DNA of 64,000 bases from Fictibacillus nanhaiensis (GCA_016401345.1 JAEACG010000002.1:372001-436000), one strand, 5' to 3'; positions 39,366 to 48,698 are shown, counted from the stretch's first letter. The notes: generated from the letters alone by a model not told the origin. Numbers and translations: made by a program.

Positions 39366-39809
39366 ATGAAAGTAGTATTACAGCGTGCTAAAGAGGCGAA
39401 GGTCTTAGTCGATTCTGATGTTAAGGGCAGAATTGACAAAGGGCTTGTCCTCTTAGTTGGTGTTACACATGAAGATACAGAGAAAGATGCCGATTATTTA
39501 GCCGAAAAGATCGTAAATCTTCGTATATTTGAAGATGAAAATGAAAAGATGAATCATTCATTAAAAGATAAAGAGGGAAGCATCCTTTCTATTTCACAGT
39601 TCACGTTATATGGAGATACAAAAAAGGGAAGACGTCCAAACTTCATGGACGCCGCTAAACCTGATCACGCCATTACTATGTATGACTATTTTAACGACAA
39701 GCTTAAAAGCTTAGGAGTACATGTGGAGACAGGTGTATTCGGTGCGATGATGGATGTTTCGTTTACGAATGATGGACCAGTAACCTTAATCTTGGACTCT
39801 AAAATATAA
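39366..39809 (+). CDS. dtd: D-aminoacyl-tRNA deacylase
   Basis: Removes D-amino acids and mischarged glycine from tRNA. In the 147-residue protein [19 protein letters not shown] is the active-site segment and [19 protein letters not shown] contains the cross-subunit Gly-Pro-like region. Co-directional with relA. In B. subtilis yrvJ follows; it is missing here and a terminator comes next. Confidence 0.97.
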   Translation: MKVVLQRAKEAKVLVDSDVKGRIDKGLVLLVGVTHEDTEKDADYLAEKIVNLRIFEDENEKMNHSLKDKEGSILSISQFTLYGDTKKGRRPNFMDAAKPDHAITMYDYFNDKLKSLGVHVETGVFGAMMDVSFTNDGPVTLILDSKI

Positions 39810-39824
39810 ATTGAACATGAATGA

Positions 39825-39875
39825 AACCTCCGCCTTGATGGAAAGACTAAATCAAAAAAAGGTGGAGGTTTTTTT
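39825..39875 (+). terminator. Intrinsic terminator after dtd, overlapping the next gene's ribosome binding site
   Basis: A 12-bp stem (AACCTCCGCCTT at 39825-39836 with AAGGTGGAGGTT at 39859-39870, one G-T pair) is followed by TTTTTTT. The 3' arm contains GGTGGAGG, the only ribosome binding site for the small gene that starts at 39876. Confidence 0.85.
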
Positions 39876-40049
39876 ATGAGGCAGAACCGGAAAGGCATAG
39901 AAGGGATCCCTCAATGGAAGCAGCTGAGCTTTCATGATTTTCTTTCTCTCGAAAAATCAGCAAACGATATGGAGCTTGCTGAAGAATTTGGAATGAATCT
40001 ATATCAAGTCAATCAGTTAAAGAAAAAAATAAAACGCGAAAACTATTGA
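39876..40049 (+). CDS. Small protein with HTH-like C-terminal half (YrzK position)
   Basis: A 57-residue ORF beginning MRQNRKGIEGIPQWKQLSFH. The second half, DMELAEEFGMNLYQVNQLKKKI, looks like a helix-turn-helix of the kind seen in small regulators. GTGGAGG is 7 bases upstream of the ATG, so translation is credible. B. subtilis has the small gene yrzK between yrvJ and hisS; I take this as its positional counterpart without sequence proof. No function is known. Its TGA stop lies in the -35 box of the hisS promoter. Confidence 0.7.
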   Translation: MRQNRKGIEGIPQWKQLSFHDFLSLEKSANDMELAEEFGMNLYQVNQLKKKIKRENY

Positions 40050-40075
40050 CATCACACCCCATCTAAAAGTATGAT
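40046..40075 (+). promoter_or_regulatory. Sigma-A promoter of the hisS-aspS T-box operon
   Basis: TTGACA (40046-40051), an 18-base spacer and TATGAT (40070-40075). The stop codon of the small gene (40047-40049) is inside the -35 box. Confidence 0.7.
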
Positions 40076-40081
40076 AATCTA

Positions 40082-40361
40082 CAATTCCAAAATGAAAACT
40101 GATGACGAAGAAAAGTAGCTTTACCCCACAGGGTTAGAGATGAGATACCATGGCTGAAAGTATTTCTCCCTGATGATAAAGTGAAAGACACTTCATAGGT
40201 TTTAATTCGAACGGTTAAGTTTTGACCTCAGTAGAGTTACACGTGGGCAATCGTTACTTGCATAATGAGGAAGCTTTTTATAGCTTCGAAACAGGGTGGC
40301 ACCGCGGGAAAATCCCGTCCCTTATGAAATGACTGATTTCATAAGGGACGGGATTTTTTTA
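40082..40361 (+). ncRNA. T-box leader upstream of hisS-aspS
   Basis: The T-box sequence AGGGTGGCACCGCGG lies at 40293-40307. A terminator follows, with a 19-bp perfect stem (40312-40330 with 40336-40354) and seven T. The T-box segment and the 5' arm can form the competing antiterminator when uncharged tRNA binds. A CAT triplet at 40149-40151 (in ATACCATGGCTG) is a plausible histidine specifier; the loop assignment is by eye. hisS is the first gene, which fits tRNA-His sensing. Confidence 0.93.
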
Positions 40362-40425
40362 TTTGTTTTTTTATAAAAGGCTATCTTCTAAAGGGTTGTT
40401 TCTATTTTAATCTTCGCTGACTTCG

Positions 40426-40552
40426 TTGATTGTAGTGAAAGGTGCGAGACTCCTGCGGGACAGGTGGGCAGGTGAGACACTTAAAAGTGAAACTTACGAA
40501 TGTGGCTCACCGCCTGCCCCGCGGAAAGCGAGCACCTGTAATGGAAATCAAC
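40426..40552 (+). repeat. Interspersed hairpin repeat, short form (copy E)
   Basis: Runs TTGATTGTAGTGAAAGGTGC to GAGCACCTGTAATGGAAATCAAC. Its apical stem is GGTGAGACAC/GTGGCTCACC with a changed loop. It lies in the transcribed leader between the T-box terminator and hisS. Confidence 0.88.
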
Positions 40553-40629
40553 ACTTACAAGAGCAACATTGAGAAGAGAACAGCCTTTTATCTTTAACGA
40601 ACAACCAAAAAACGGGAGGATGAAAGAAA

Positions 40630-41898
40630 ATGAGTATTAACATTCCAAGGGGAACAAAAGATATACTCCCAGGAGAAGTAGAAAAATGGCAGCTGATCGA
40701 ACAAAAAGCAAAAGAAGTATCAGCTCGATTCAATTATAAAGAGATTCGAACACCGATCTTTGAGCACACTGATCTGTTTCAACGCGGTGTAGGAGACTCA
40801 ACAGATATCGTTCAAAAAGAGATGTATACGTTCAATGATCGAGGTGACCGCAGCTTAACTCTTCGACCAGAAGGAACAGCGCCTGTAACTCGCTCTTATG
40901 TTGAAAATAAATTGTTTGGATTACCAGGTCAGCCTGTAAAACTCTTTTACATTCAACCTATGTTTCGATACGAAAGACCTCAAGCAGGTCGATATCGTCA
41001 ATTTGTACAGTTTGGTATTGAGGCGATGGGTTCCGCCGATCCTGCCATCGATGCAGAGGTAATTTCACTTGCGATGACGGTATACAAAGAGCTCGGCTTG
41101 AATAAGCTCCGTCTTGTGTTGAATACGTTAGGTGATGCTGAGAGTCGCAAATCTCATAAGGAAGCTTTGATCGCACACTTTGAACCTAGAATCGAGGAAT
41201 TCTGTTCCGATTGCCAAAATCGTTTATTGAAGAATCCTTTAAGAATTTTAGATTGTAAAAAAGATCGAGATCATGAGCTCATGAAGAGTGCTCCTTCAAT
41301 TCTTGAACACTTAAACGAAGAATCAAAAACGTATTTTGAAGAAGTGAAAACGAGCTTAGATGCGATGAACATCGAGTATGTGATCGATCCAACACTCGTA
41401 CGTGGACTTGATTATTATAACCATACTGCTTTCGAGATCATGAGTGAGGCTGAAGGGTTTGGAGCCATCACAACACTTAGTGGGGGCGGTAGATACAATG
41501 GTCTTGTTGAGGACCTTGGAGGACCAGCTACGCCAAGCATAGGATTTGCGATGAGCTTAGAACGCTTGTTATTAGCACTTGAAGCAGAAGGTGTCACACT
41601 TGAAACAGAAGAAGAATTAGATTGTTACGTTGTTGCACTTGGTGATGAAGCGAAACAAAAATCAGTAGCGATCTTAAGTCAGCTTCGTCAAGCAGGGATA
41701 AAGAGTGACAAAGATTATTTAGATAAAAAGATGAAAGCACAATTTAAAGCAGCTGACCGATTGAAGGCGAAGTTTGTAGCTATTTTAGGTGAAGAAGAAC
41801 TTTCAAAAGGAATCATCAACGTGAAGAATATGGATTCTGGAGAACAATCAGAAGTAGCGATCGAGAAGTTGAGCACATTTTTGAAGCAAGGCAAATAA
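40630..41898 (+). CDS. hisS: Histidyl-tRNA synthetase
   Basis: A class II synthetase of 422 residues. Motif 2 is [15 protein letters not shown], the histidine A motif is [14 protein letters not shown] near 258, and motif 3 is [15 protein letters not shown]. The C-terminal anticodon domain runs from about 325. GGGAGGATGAAAG precedes the start. aspS follows after 14 bases, so both enzymes share the T-box leader. Confidence 0.98.
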   Translation: MSINIPRGTKDILPGEVEKWQLIEQKAKEVSARFNYKEIRTPIFEHTDLFQRGVGDSTDIVQKEMYTFNDRGDRSLTLRPEGTAPVTRSYVENKLFGLPGQPVKLFYIQPMFRYERPQAGRYRQFVQFGIEAMGSADPAIDAEVISLAMTVYKELGLNKLRLVLNTLGDAESRKSHKEALIAHFEPRIEEFCSDCQNRLLKNPLRILDCKKDRDHELMKSAPSILEHLNEESKTYFEEVKTSLDAMNIEYVIDPTLVRGLDYYNHTAFEIMSEAEGFGAITTLSGGGRYNGLVEDLGGPATPSIGFAMSLERLLLALEAEGVTLETEEELDCYVVALGDEAKQKSVAILSQLRQAGIKSDKDYLDKKMKAQFKAADRLKAKFVAILGEEELSKGIINVKNMDSGEQSEVAIEKLSTFLKQGK

Positions 41899-41912
41899 GG
41901 AGGACACATCTC

Positions 41913-43691
41913 ATGGAATATCGCACACATCAATGCGGAAAGATTACAGAACAATATATCGGTGAAAAAGTAACAATAACAGGATGGGTACAAAAAAGAC
42001 GTGACTTAGGTGGACTGATCTTTATCGACCTGCGTGACCGTTCTGGAGTTGTTCAGATCGTATTCTCACCAGAAGTTTCATCTGAAGCATTAGAAACGGC
42101 TGAAAAAGTAAGAAGTGAATATGTTTTAACGATCACAGGAAAAGTGCTTGAGCGTGATCCAAGCACGGTAAACCCAGCTATGAATACGGGTAAGATTGAA
42201 ATCTCTGGAGAAGAAGTTAAGATTTTAAACAGTGCAAAAACACCACCTTTCTCCATCAGCGAAGATATGGACATTACAGAAGACATTCGATTGAAGTATC
42301 GCTATCTAGATCTTCGCCGTCCGATCATGCAGGAAACGTTGAAGATGAGACATGAAGTAACTCGCTATATCCGTAACTTCCTAGAGAACGATGAATTTAT
42401 GGAGATGGAAACGCCGATGCTTACGAAGAGCACGCCTGAAGGAGCGCGTGACTATCTAGTACCGAGCCGTGTGCACCCTGGCGAATTCTATGCATTGCCG
42501 CAATCTCCACAATTATTTAAACAGCTTTTGATGGTTTCAGGTTTTGAAAAATACTATCAGATCGTTCGCTGTTTCAGAGACGAAGATCTGCGCGCAGACC
42601 GTCAGCCAGAATTTACACAAGTCGATATCGAAACTTCTTTCATGGGTCAAGAACCTCTTTTAGCTATGATGGAAGAGATGATGACAGGGCTCGTTAAAAA
42701 AGTAAAAGGTGTAGAGATTCCAAAGCCATTCCCAAGAATGACTTATAAAGAAGCAATGGATCGTTATGGTTCAGATAAACCGGATACGCGTTTCGGCCTA
42801 GAGCTTATCAACGTATCAGAAATCGTTAAGGATTCTGGATTTAAAGTATTTGCAGCAGCGGTTGAAAACGGCGGTCAGGTTAAAGCGATCAACGTTAAAG
42901 GCAAGGCAGCAAATTATTCTAGAAAAGATATTGATGGTTTGACTGAATTCACTGCTCGATATGGAGCGAAAGGCCTTGCTTGGATGAAAGTCGAAGCAGA
43001 AGGGTTAAAAGGACCTATTTCAAAGTTCTTTAACGAAGAAGATGCAGCTAACTTAACACATGCACTACAAGCAGAAGAGGGAGATCTGTTGTTGTTTGTA
43101 GCAGATAAGCCGTCCGTTGTAGCAGACAGCCTAGGTGCGTTAAGACAAAAGCTAGCAAAAGATTTAGATCTGATCGATCAATCAAAACACAATTTCTTAT
43201 GGGTCGTTGATTTCCCTCTTGTGGAATACGTTGAGGAAGCAGATCGTTTTGTGGCGCTGCACCATCCATTCACGATGCCGAAGATAGAAGATCTTCACTT
43301 AATGGATTCCAATCCTGCTGAAGTAAGAGCGCAAGCGTACGACTTAGTTCTTAACGGTTATGAGCTAGGTGGCGGGTCTCAGCGTATCTACCAACGTGAT
43401 GTTCAAGAAAAAATGTTTAAAACATTAGGATTCACCGAGGAGGCAGCGCGTGAGGAGTTTGGATTCCTTTTAGAGGCTTTTGAATATGGAACGCCTCCAC
43501 ATGGTGGAATAGCGCTAGGGCTTGATCGTATAGTGATGTTATTAGCTGGTAGAAGTAACTTAAGAGACACGATTGCTTTCCCTAAAACTGCTTCTGCATC
43601 ATGTTTACTTACGAATGCACCATCTGCTGTAAATGAAAAACAGCTTGATGAACTACACCTGTCAGTTAAAGTGAAACAAGAAACCAAGTAA
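41913..43691 (+). CDS. aspS: Aspartyl-tRNA synthetase
   Basis: The 592-residue bacterial-type AspRS has an N-terminal OB anticodon domain (1-105; [22 protein letters not shown]), class II motif 2 [19 protein letters not shown] and a GAD insertion domain (about 290-410). Motif 3 is [23 protein letters not shown] precedes the start. It is the second gene of the hisS operon, and 6S RNA follows from its own promoter. Confidence 0.98.
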   Translation: MEYRTHQCGKITEQYIGEKVTITGWVQKRRDLGGLIFIDLRDRSGVVQIVFSPEVSSEALETAEKVRSEYVLTITGKVLERDPSTVNPAMNTGKIEISGEEVKILNSAKTPPFSISEDMDITEDIRLKYRYLDLRRPIMQETLKMRHEVTRYIRNFLENDEFMEMETPMLTKSTPEGARDYLVPSRVHPGEFYALPQSPQLFKQLLMVSGFEKYYQIVRCFRDEDLRADRQPEFTQVDIETSFMGQEPLLAMMEEMMTGLVKKVKGVEIPKPFPRMTYKEAMDRYGSDKPDTRFGLELINVSEIVKDSGFKVFAAAVENGGQVKAINVKGKAANYSRKDIDGLTEFTARYGAKGLAWMKVEAEGLKGPISKFFNEEDAANLTHALQAEEGDLLLFVADKPSVVADSLGALRQKLAKDLDLIDQSKHNFLWVVDFPLVEYVEEADRFVALHHPFTMPKIEDLHLMDSNPAEVRAQAYDLVLNGYELGGGSQRIYQRDVQEKMFKTLGFTEEAAREEFGFLLEAFEYGTPPHGGIALGLDRIVMLLAGRSNLRDTIAFPKTASASCLLTNAPSAVNEKQLDELHLSVKVKQETK

Positions 43692-43736
43692 GTGAATATT
43701 TAGAAAAATACGAATCGTCTTAAAAAGAGACACATT

Positions 43737-43765
43737 TTGTCTTGTATTTGAATTACTCGTATGAT
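43737..43765 (+). promoter_or_regulatory. Sigma-A promoter of the 6S RNA gene
   Basis: TTGTCT (43737-43742), a 17-base spacer and TATGAT (43760-43765), about 8 bases before the deduced RNA start. Confidence 0.65.
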
Positions 43766-43772
43766 AGTATGA

Positions 43773-43969
43773 ATTTAAGCGATGGGTCCTATGGTGACCG
43801 TTAACAACCCGAAAGTTTTGAGCCAACATTAAGTATTAGGGAGTTTGTGTTTTCACACAGCGTCCATGCCCTGAAAGCTAGGGGACGGACAAAATGCGAA
43901 ACAGGGCACCCACCTGCGAGAGCAGGTTCAAAACTAAGGGTATACGGCATTTTTGGGGCTCATTTTTTT
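43773..43969 (+). ncRNA. ssrS: 6S RNA (BsrA/SsrS type)
   Basis: About 197 bases between aspS and tcdA, the place of 6S-1 RNA (bsrA) in B. subtilis. A terminal stem pairs ATGGGTCC (43782-43789) with GGGCTCAT (43956-43963). The conserved right side, GGGCACCCACCTGCGAGAGC and then AGGTTCAAAACTAAGG, resembles known 6S RNAs, with the ACCTG/CAGGT hairpin next to the central bubble. The 3' stem runs into TTTTTTT as terminator. 6S RNA binds the sigma-A holoenzyme in stationary phase. Ends are estimated. Confidence 0.85.
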
Positions 43970-44080
43970 GTGCGAAAAAAACCAAGTAAGCATATTGATT
44001 TTGTTTTCAAAAGTGGATATGCTGATAAAGATGCATTTTCTTTATTTTATGTGCACGTCTGAAAGGAGATTTCGCTAAAT

Positions 44081-44848
44081 ATGCTTTATCAGTTCTCAAG
44101 AAATGAACTTGCCATTGGAAAAGATGGAATAGAGGTCTTAAAAAACTCAACTGTTGCGGTGCTTGGAATCGGGGGAGTAGGTTCCTTTTCAGCTGAAGCA
44201 CTAGCTCGCTCAGGGGTTGGACGTTTGATCCTTATCGATAAAGATGATGTCGATATCACGAACGTGAATCGTCAAATACATGCACTTGTAAATACCGTTG
44301 GACAGCCAAAAGTGGATCTTATGAAAGAAAGAATCGCGCTTATTAATCCGGAGTGTGAAGTAATCGCTCTTAAGATGTTCTATACGGAAGAAACGTATGA
44401 ACAAATCTTTGAATATGGACTTGATTTTGTAGTTGATGCTTCTGATACGATCTCCTATAAGATCCACCTCATGAAAGAATGTTTGAACCGCAAAATTCCG
44501 ATCATCTCGAGCATGGGAGTTGCGAACAAACTAGATCCAACCCGCCTTCAGATCGTTGATATCTCTAAGACGAGCTATGACCCGATCGCTAAGGTTATTC
44601 GCCAGCGTCTAAGAAAAGAAGGAATCACAAAAGGAATTCCAGTCGTATTCTCAGATGAAAAACCAATCCAGATCCGCGAAGAAATTCGTAAAGAGATCGT
44701 ACCAGAGAACGCTCCTGGCATTCGAAAAGCGAAGATGCCGCCATCTTCAAACGCATTTGTTCCATCTGTTTCAGGACTTTATATGGCAGGTTACGTGATC
44801 AACAAAATTATTGAAGATAACAATATTAAGATTGAAAGAATCCGATAA
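44081..44848 (+). CDS. tcdA: tRNA threonylcarbamoyladenosine dehydratase TcdA
   Basis: Cyclises t6A37 to ct6A in tRNA using ATP. The 255-residue E1-like enzyme has VLGIGGVGSFSAEALARSGVG, LIDKDDVDITNVNRQIHAL and DFVVDASDTI. AAAGGAGATTTCGC lies upstream with a rather long spacing. Named yrvM in B. subtilis at the same position, between 6S RNA and rarA. Confidence 0.96.
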   Translation: MLYQFSRNELAIGKDGIEVLKNSTVAVLGIGGVGSFSAEALARSGVGRLILIDKDDVDITNVNRQIHALVNTVGQPKVDLMKERIALINPECEVIALKMFYTEETYEQIFEYGLDFVVDASDTISYKIHLMKECLNRKIPIISSMGVANKLDPTRLQIVDISKTSYDPIAKVIRQRLRKEGITKGIPVVFSDEKPIQIREEIRKEIVPENAPGIRKAKMPPSSNAFVPSVSGLYMAGYVINKIIEDNNIKIERIR

Positions 44849-44863
44849 ATTTTATTGAAGAAG

Positions 44864-44896
44864 AGTCCTGACTGATCTATAGTCAGGGCTTTTTTT
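44864..44896 (+). terminator. Intrinsic terminator after tcdA
   Basis: AGTCCTGACT pairs with AGTCAGGGCT (G-T pair), followed by TTTTTTT. Confidence 0.85.
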
Positions 44897-45000
44897 CGTC
44901 TATTCATAAATTTATTATTACTTATAAATGTGGGTGAGTGGAATTGTGCTTTTCAGTAGGACGTTGCGAAGAAAATGTTCATCTTAAATGAACACTACGA

Positions 45001-45113
45001 ATTATTACGAGGTAATCTCAAATAATTCCAGGGTAATTTGAAATATATCCACGTATAAACAAAATAATTCCGCAGATAAAATAATTTATCCGATTTTAAA
45101 GCAAAAATCCACA
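45001..45113. repeat. Quasi-periodic AT-rich array between tcdA and the rsfA-like gene
   Basis: A run of roughly 20-base units, each with an AATNATTCC- or TATCC-like core (CAAATAATTCCAGGG, AAATATATCCACG, AAATAATTCCGCAG, AATTTATCCG, AAAAATCCAC). It begins near GAATTATTACGAGG. The units are degenerate, and no ORF or RNA element is evident. Confidence 0.45.
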
Positions 45114-45160
45114 CAAAAAAATGACTCACAGGGATTAAAGCTTAACCCTATGAGTCATCT
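45114..45160 (-). terminator. Terminator of the rsfA-like gene
   Basis: ATGACTCATAGGG and CCCTGTGAGTCAT (minus strand, one mismatch) form a 12-bp stem, followed by TTTTTTT on the minus strand. Confidence 0.85.
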
Positions 45161-45164
45161 ATTA

Positions 45165-46007
45165 TTATTTTGCTAGTTTTTCTAGATTTCCGTTCTTGTC
45201 CATGCGGAAGGTAACGTTCGGATTCGTATCTTCGTCTTGGAACAATACCATTTTCCTTGCGCGATCCATGATCTGAATCAATGCTTGATAATCTTCCTGA
45301 ACCGTTTGGTGCTCTTTCTCAAGAACAGAAAGCTGATCTTTCATCACTTTGTTCTGTTGCATCAACTCGTTCATCTGAAGACGAAGTTCCATGTTTTCTT
45401 GAACGAGCTTGCCACTCGAAGTACCGTTTCGCTTTAACCCACTTAAGAAATCTATGACTTCATCAAGTGTAAGACTACTTTCATTACTAGCTTGTGGCTG
45501 ACGATAGGCAATTGGTGATGAATGTTGTTGTGACCCTTGTAAGCTTGTAACTTCTGTCGCCTCTGATTCTGGTTGCTGAACAAAACTCTGTTGTTCTTGA
45601 ATTGCAGGTGTCGAAGCTACTGGAGCTGGTGCTGTTGTGTTTCTTTCATACGTAAAAGGTGTTTTGAAGAACTCTTCAGGATGATAGGTTTCATCATCAT
45701 GCATCTGTGGAGCACTATTCGATTGTACTGGCTTAGCTGCAGGTTTCGACTGTTGCTGCTGAGACCTTGCTAGTGCACGCTGACGTTCTTTTCTTTGTTT
45801 TTTAGCGATTTTTAATGCTTGTTCGTATTTTTTTCTTACGATTGCATTCCATCTGAAACCAACTGCTGCACTCGTACGCTCTAATTTATCTCCAACCTCT
45901 TCAAAAGCATGCAACTGTGTGCTTCCTTCACGGACATGGCGTAAGACCGTTTCGGCAAGCAATAGATCGTCTTCTTCTGACCAGGCGTCCTGTCTGATTT
46001 TTGACAC
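45165..46007 (-). CDS. rsfA: RsfA-family prespore-type transcriptional regulator
   Basis: The N-terminal SANT/Myb-like domain (about 1-60) reads RQDAWSEEDDLLLAETVLRH and EGSTQLHAFEEVGDKLERTSAAVGFRWN, nearly as in B. subtilis RsfA, a modulator of sigma-F genes. A long Q/P/S-rich linker (about 75-190) and a C-terminal coiled coil (about 205-260) follow. The start is GTG 46007, giving MSKIRQDAW, because AAGGAGAGG is 7 bases upstream; an ATG at 46040 has no binding site. At 280 residues it is longer than B. subtilis RsfA through the linker. B. subtilis also has paralogues of this family, so orthology is not certain. Confidence 0.8.
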   Translation of the reverse strand: MSKIRQDAWSEEDDLLLAETVLRHVREGSTQLHAFEEVGDKLERTSAAVGFRWNAIVRKKYEQALKIAKKQRKERQRALARSQQQQSKPAAKPVQSNSAPQMHDDETYHPEEFFKTPFTYERNTTAPAPVASTPAIQEQQSFVQQPESEATEVTSLQGSQQHSSPIAYRQPQASNESSLTLDEVIDFLSGLKRNGTSSGKLVQENMELRLQMNELMQQNKVMKDQLSVLEKEHQTVQEDYQALIQIMDRARKMVLFQDEDTNPNVTFRMDKNGNLEKLAK

Positions 46008-46131
46008 GGTAATCCTCTCCTTAGCTACAAAAATATTCATTTGATATTTTCATGTTTACCAATCAGAGAGAATCCTATACACACTTCTGAAGAACTTTTG
46101 CTAGTTTGCTAAGTTATAAAGTCTCATAGAT

Positions 46132-47466
46132 TTACTTTCCTTTTTTCTTACGATCATTAAAATAGTCAAGGCGCTTCTTTATATTCTTTTCAAAACCACG
46201 TTCAGTGGGCTCATAGAAAGTCTTACCTTGCAGATGTTTCGGTAGATATTCTTGAGGTACGTATCCGTCTTCGAAGTTATGTGGATATTTATAGTCCGCG
46301 CCATGTTGAAGCTGTTTTGCTCCTTTATAATGAGCATCACGAAGATGGATGGGAACGAGTCCTGTTTTTTCTTTTTTTACTGCATCAAGCGCTTTATCGA
46401 TTCCTGTTATCACTTTATTACTTTTAGGTGCAGTTGCTAGGTATAATGTTGCTTCTGCAAGTGGAATACGAGCTTCAGGCATGCCAATAAAATCAGCTGC
46501 ATAACTAGCAGCATGGGCAACCAATAACGCGTTTGGATCAGCGAGACCGACGTCTTCTGCAGCATGAACGAGCAGTCTTCGAGCAATAAAGCGAGGATCC
46601 TCGCCAGCATAAATCATTTTCGCAAGCCAATACAGAGCTGCGTCAGGATCTGATCCACGTATGCTTTTAATGAAAGCGGAGACGGTATCATAATGGTTGT
46701 CTCCTTTTTTATCATATTGAAGGACTCTTTGTTGAATAGATTCTTCAGCAATTTCTAGTGTGATCACAATGTTGCCGTCTTTATCTGGTTTGGTTGTTAA
46801 CACAGCAAGCTCTACCGCATTAAGTGCTGTTCTTGCATCTCCGTTTGAAATAGATACGATATGATCGACTGCATCTTTTTCCATGGTGATCGGATGCTTG
46901 CCATATCCTCTTTCTTTATCAGAAAGAGCTTGCGTGATCACTTTCGCTATATGTTCATCTGTTAGTGGTTCAAAGCGAAACAACCGAGACCTTGATAAGA
47001 GAGCGGGGTTGATCTCAAACATGGGACTTTCTGTTGTTGCGCCAATCAAGATAACCGATCCGTCTTCCACGTATGGAAGGAGGGCGTCTTGCTGACTTTT
47101 GTTAAAACGGTGTATCTCGTCGATAAAGAGCACCGTCTTTTTTTCTTCTAATAATAGACGTTCTCTCGCAGCTCCCATGATGACTTTAAGATCAGCCACT
47201 CCAGATGTAACTGCATTAAGTTGTTCGAACCATGCAGATGTAGAATTCGCTATGATTTTTGCTAAAGTTGTTTTGCCCGTTCCTGGAGGTCCAAAAAAGA
47301 TCATCGGTGTGAGCTGATCGGCTTCGATCGCTCGTCTTAATAGCTTACCTTCTCCAGCAATATGCTCCTGACCGATAAATTCCGTTATTTTTCTTGGGCG
47401 CATGCGGTTAGCAAGAGGTCTTTTTAAAGAATGGGAGCTTTCATCTTTATAAGAAAACAAGTCCAT
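46132..47466 (-). CDS. rarA: Replication-associated recombination protein RarA (MgsA)
   Basis: An AAA+ ATPase (about 444 residues) related to clamp loaders that acts at stalled forks. Walker A is FFGPPGTGKTT, Walker B is [10 protein letters not shown], and sensor 1 is GATTESP. The C-terminal MgsA tetramerisation region contains IRGSDPDAALYWLAKMI. The start ATG 47466 (MDLFSYKDE) has GGAAGGATGA upstream; two other in-frame ATGs lie within 21 bases before it. It is yrvN in B. subtilis. Confidence 0.96.
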   Translation of the reverse strand: MDLFSYKDESSHSLKRPLANRMRPRKITEFIGQEHIAGEGKLLRRAIEADQLTPMIFFGPPGTGKTTLAKIIANSTSAWFEQLNAVTSGVADLKVIMGAARERLLLEEKKTVLFIDEIHRFNKSQQDALLPYVEDGSVILIGATTESPMFEINPALLSRSRLFRFEPLTDEHIAKVITQALSDKERGYGKHPITMEKDAVDHIVSISNGDARTALNAVELAVLTTKPDKDGNIVITLEIAEESIQQRVLQYDKKGDNHYDTVSAFIKSIRGSDPDAALYWLAKMIYAGEDPRFIARRLLVHAAEDVGLADPNALLVAHAASYAADFIGMPEARIPLAEATLYLATAPKSNKVITGIDKALDAVKKEKTGLVPIHLRDAHYKGAKQLQHGADYKYPHNFEDGYVPQEYLPKHLQGKTFYEPTERGFEKNIKKRLDYFNDRKKKGK

Positions 47467-47621
47467 TACAATCATCCTTCCGTACACTTGTTCTAATCGT
47501 CATATGACAATACTATACAATAGTACATCATGCAAGTTGAAATGATTTCATGCTATAATAAGCTTTAGATTTATGGAATCAAACGAAATGAGACAACTTA
47601 ATAGGGGAAGGATTTTGCATA

Positions 47622-48332
47622 GTGAAAGACCAAAAGCATTCAAGATGGAACAAGTTTTTGTTTCAGTGGTCTGTATTTTTTATTGGATTATTTATTATGG
47701 CCTTTGGAATCGCCCTTATGATTAAGGCAGACCTCGGAAGTGCTCCGTGGGACGTTCTTCATATCGGACTGTTTGCACAGTTCGGACTATCGATCGGAAC
47801 ATGGTCGATCATTATGGGATTCTTCGTCATCTTAGCTACATCCTTATTAACAAAAAAGAAACCTCAATCAGGTGCCTTTTTAAATATGGTGTCTGTTGGT
47901 TTGTTTATTGACTTTTATTTATGGCTTCCTTTTTTTCATGATCCTGTAACTGATTTTGGGAAATGGATGTTCTTAATCATCGGAATCTTAATCTTAGGTT
48001 TTGGTATCGGGCTATATATTTCATCAGACTGCGGTGCAGGACCAAGAGATAGTCTGATGCTCGCTCTTACAGAAAAATCAGGAATGAAAGTTTCAAATAT
48101 TCGACTTCTAATGGAATTTGTTGTTCTGTTTTTTGGTTGGATGTTAAAAGGACCCGTTTCGTTTGGAACGATCCTTTTTTGTGTAACGATAGGAGCAATC
48201 GTGGGTAGGACCCTTCCGTATTGCCAAAAATTAGTGAAGTTTGTTTTAGAACGGAGTGAACAATATGAAGATATCAACAAAAGGTCGGTACGGATTAACC
48301 ATCATGATGGCATTAGCAAAGAGATCAGGTGA
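47622..48332 (+). CDS. YczE/YyaS/YitT-family membrane protein
   Basis: This 236-residue protein has about five or six membrane segments and the family motifs FGIALMIKADLGSAPWDVLHIGL and GLYISSDCGAGPRDSLMLAL. Function unknown; the B. subtilis YczE member is needed for surfactin or bacillaene production in some strains. The GTG start at 47622 follows GGGGAAGG at longer than usual spacing. It extends 68 bases into cymR in another frame, and B. subtilis lacks a gene of this kind at this site. Confidence 0.82.
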   Translation: MKDQKHSRWNKFLFQWSVFFIGLFIMAFGIALMIKADLGSAPWDVLHIGLFAQFGLSIGTWSIIMGFFVILATSLLTKKKPQSGAFLNMVSVGLFIDFYLWLPFFHDPVTDFGKWMFLIIGILILGFGIGLYISSDCGAGPRDSLMLALTEKSGMKVSNIRLLMEFVVLFFGWMLKGPVSFGTILFCVTIGAIVGRTLPYCQKLVKFVLERSEQYEDINKRSVRINHHDGISKEIR

Positions 48333-48684
48333 AGGTCCGATCGCATTGAAGTTAATCGCAAAAGAATATAGTCTATCCGAACATTATTTAGAGCAGCTTA
48401 TTGCTCCGCTTAGAAATGCAGGACTTGTTAAGAGTATCCGCGGTGCATATGGTGGGTATATGTTGGCAAAAGAAGCATCCACGATTACTGCTGGAGACAT
48501 CATTCGTGTACTTGAAGGACCTATCTCTCCCGTTGAAGTATTGGATGATGAAGAGCCCGCAAAAAGAAATCTTTGGATCAAAATTCGAGATGCTGTAAAA
48601 GATGTATTAGATTCTACTACACTTGAAGATTTGGCAAACTATGAAGATGAGGGCGCACAGGACGCTTACATGTTTTATATATAG
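48265..48684 (+). CDS. cymR: Cysteine metabolism repressor CymR (Rrf2 family)
   Basis: CymR represses sulfur uptake and cysteine synthesis together with CysK. The 139-residue protein starts MKISTKGRYGLTIMMALAK, the Rrf2 winged helix, with YSLSEHYLEQLIAPLRNAGLV as recognition region. It lacks the three cysteines of Fe-S-binding Rrf2 proteins such as IscR. The start is ATG 48265, with GGAGTGAA upstream; the GTG at 48256 lies in that site. The adjacent iscS and mnmA probably form an operon with it. Confidence 0.95.
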   Translation: MKISTKGRYGLTIMMALAKRSGEGPIALKLIAKEYSLSEHYLEQLIAPLRNAGLVKSIRGAYGGYMLAKEASTITAGDIIRVLEGPISPVEVLDDEEPAKRNLWIKIRDAVKDVLDSTTLEDLANYEDEGAQDAYMFYI

Positions 48685-48698
48685 GAAGGAAATGAGCA

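Noticed and set aside
43847-44062. A 71-codon plus-strand ORF between aspS and tcdA
   Set aside because: It lies mostly inside the 6S RNA gene, has no ribosome binding site and its product has no recognisable feature.
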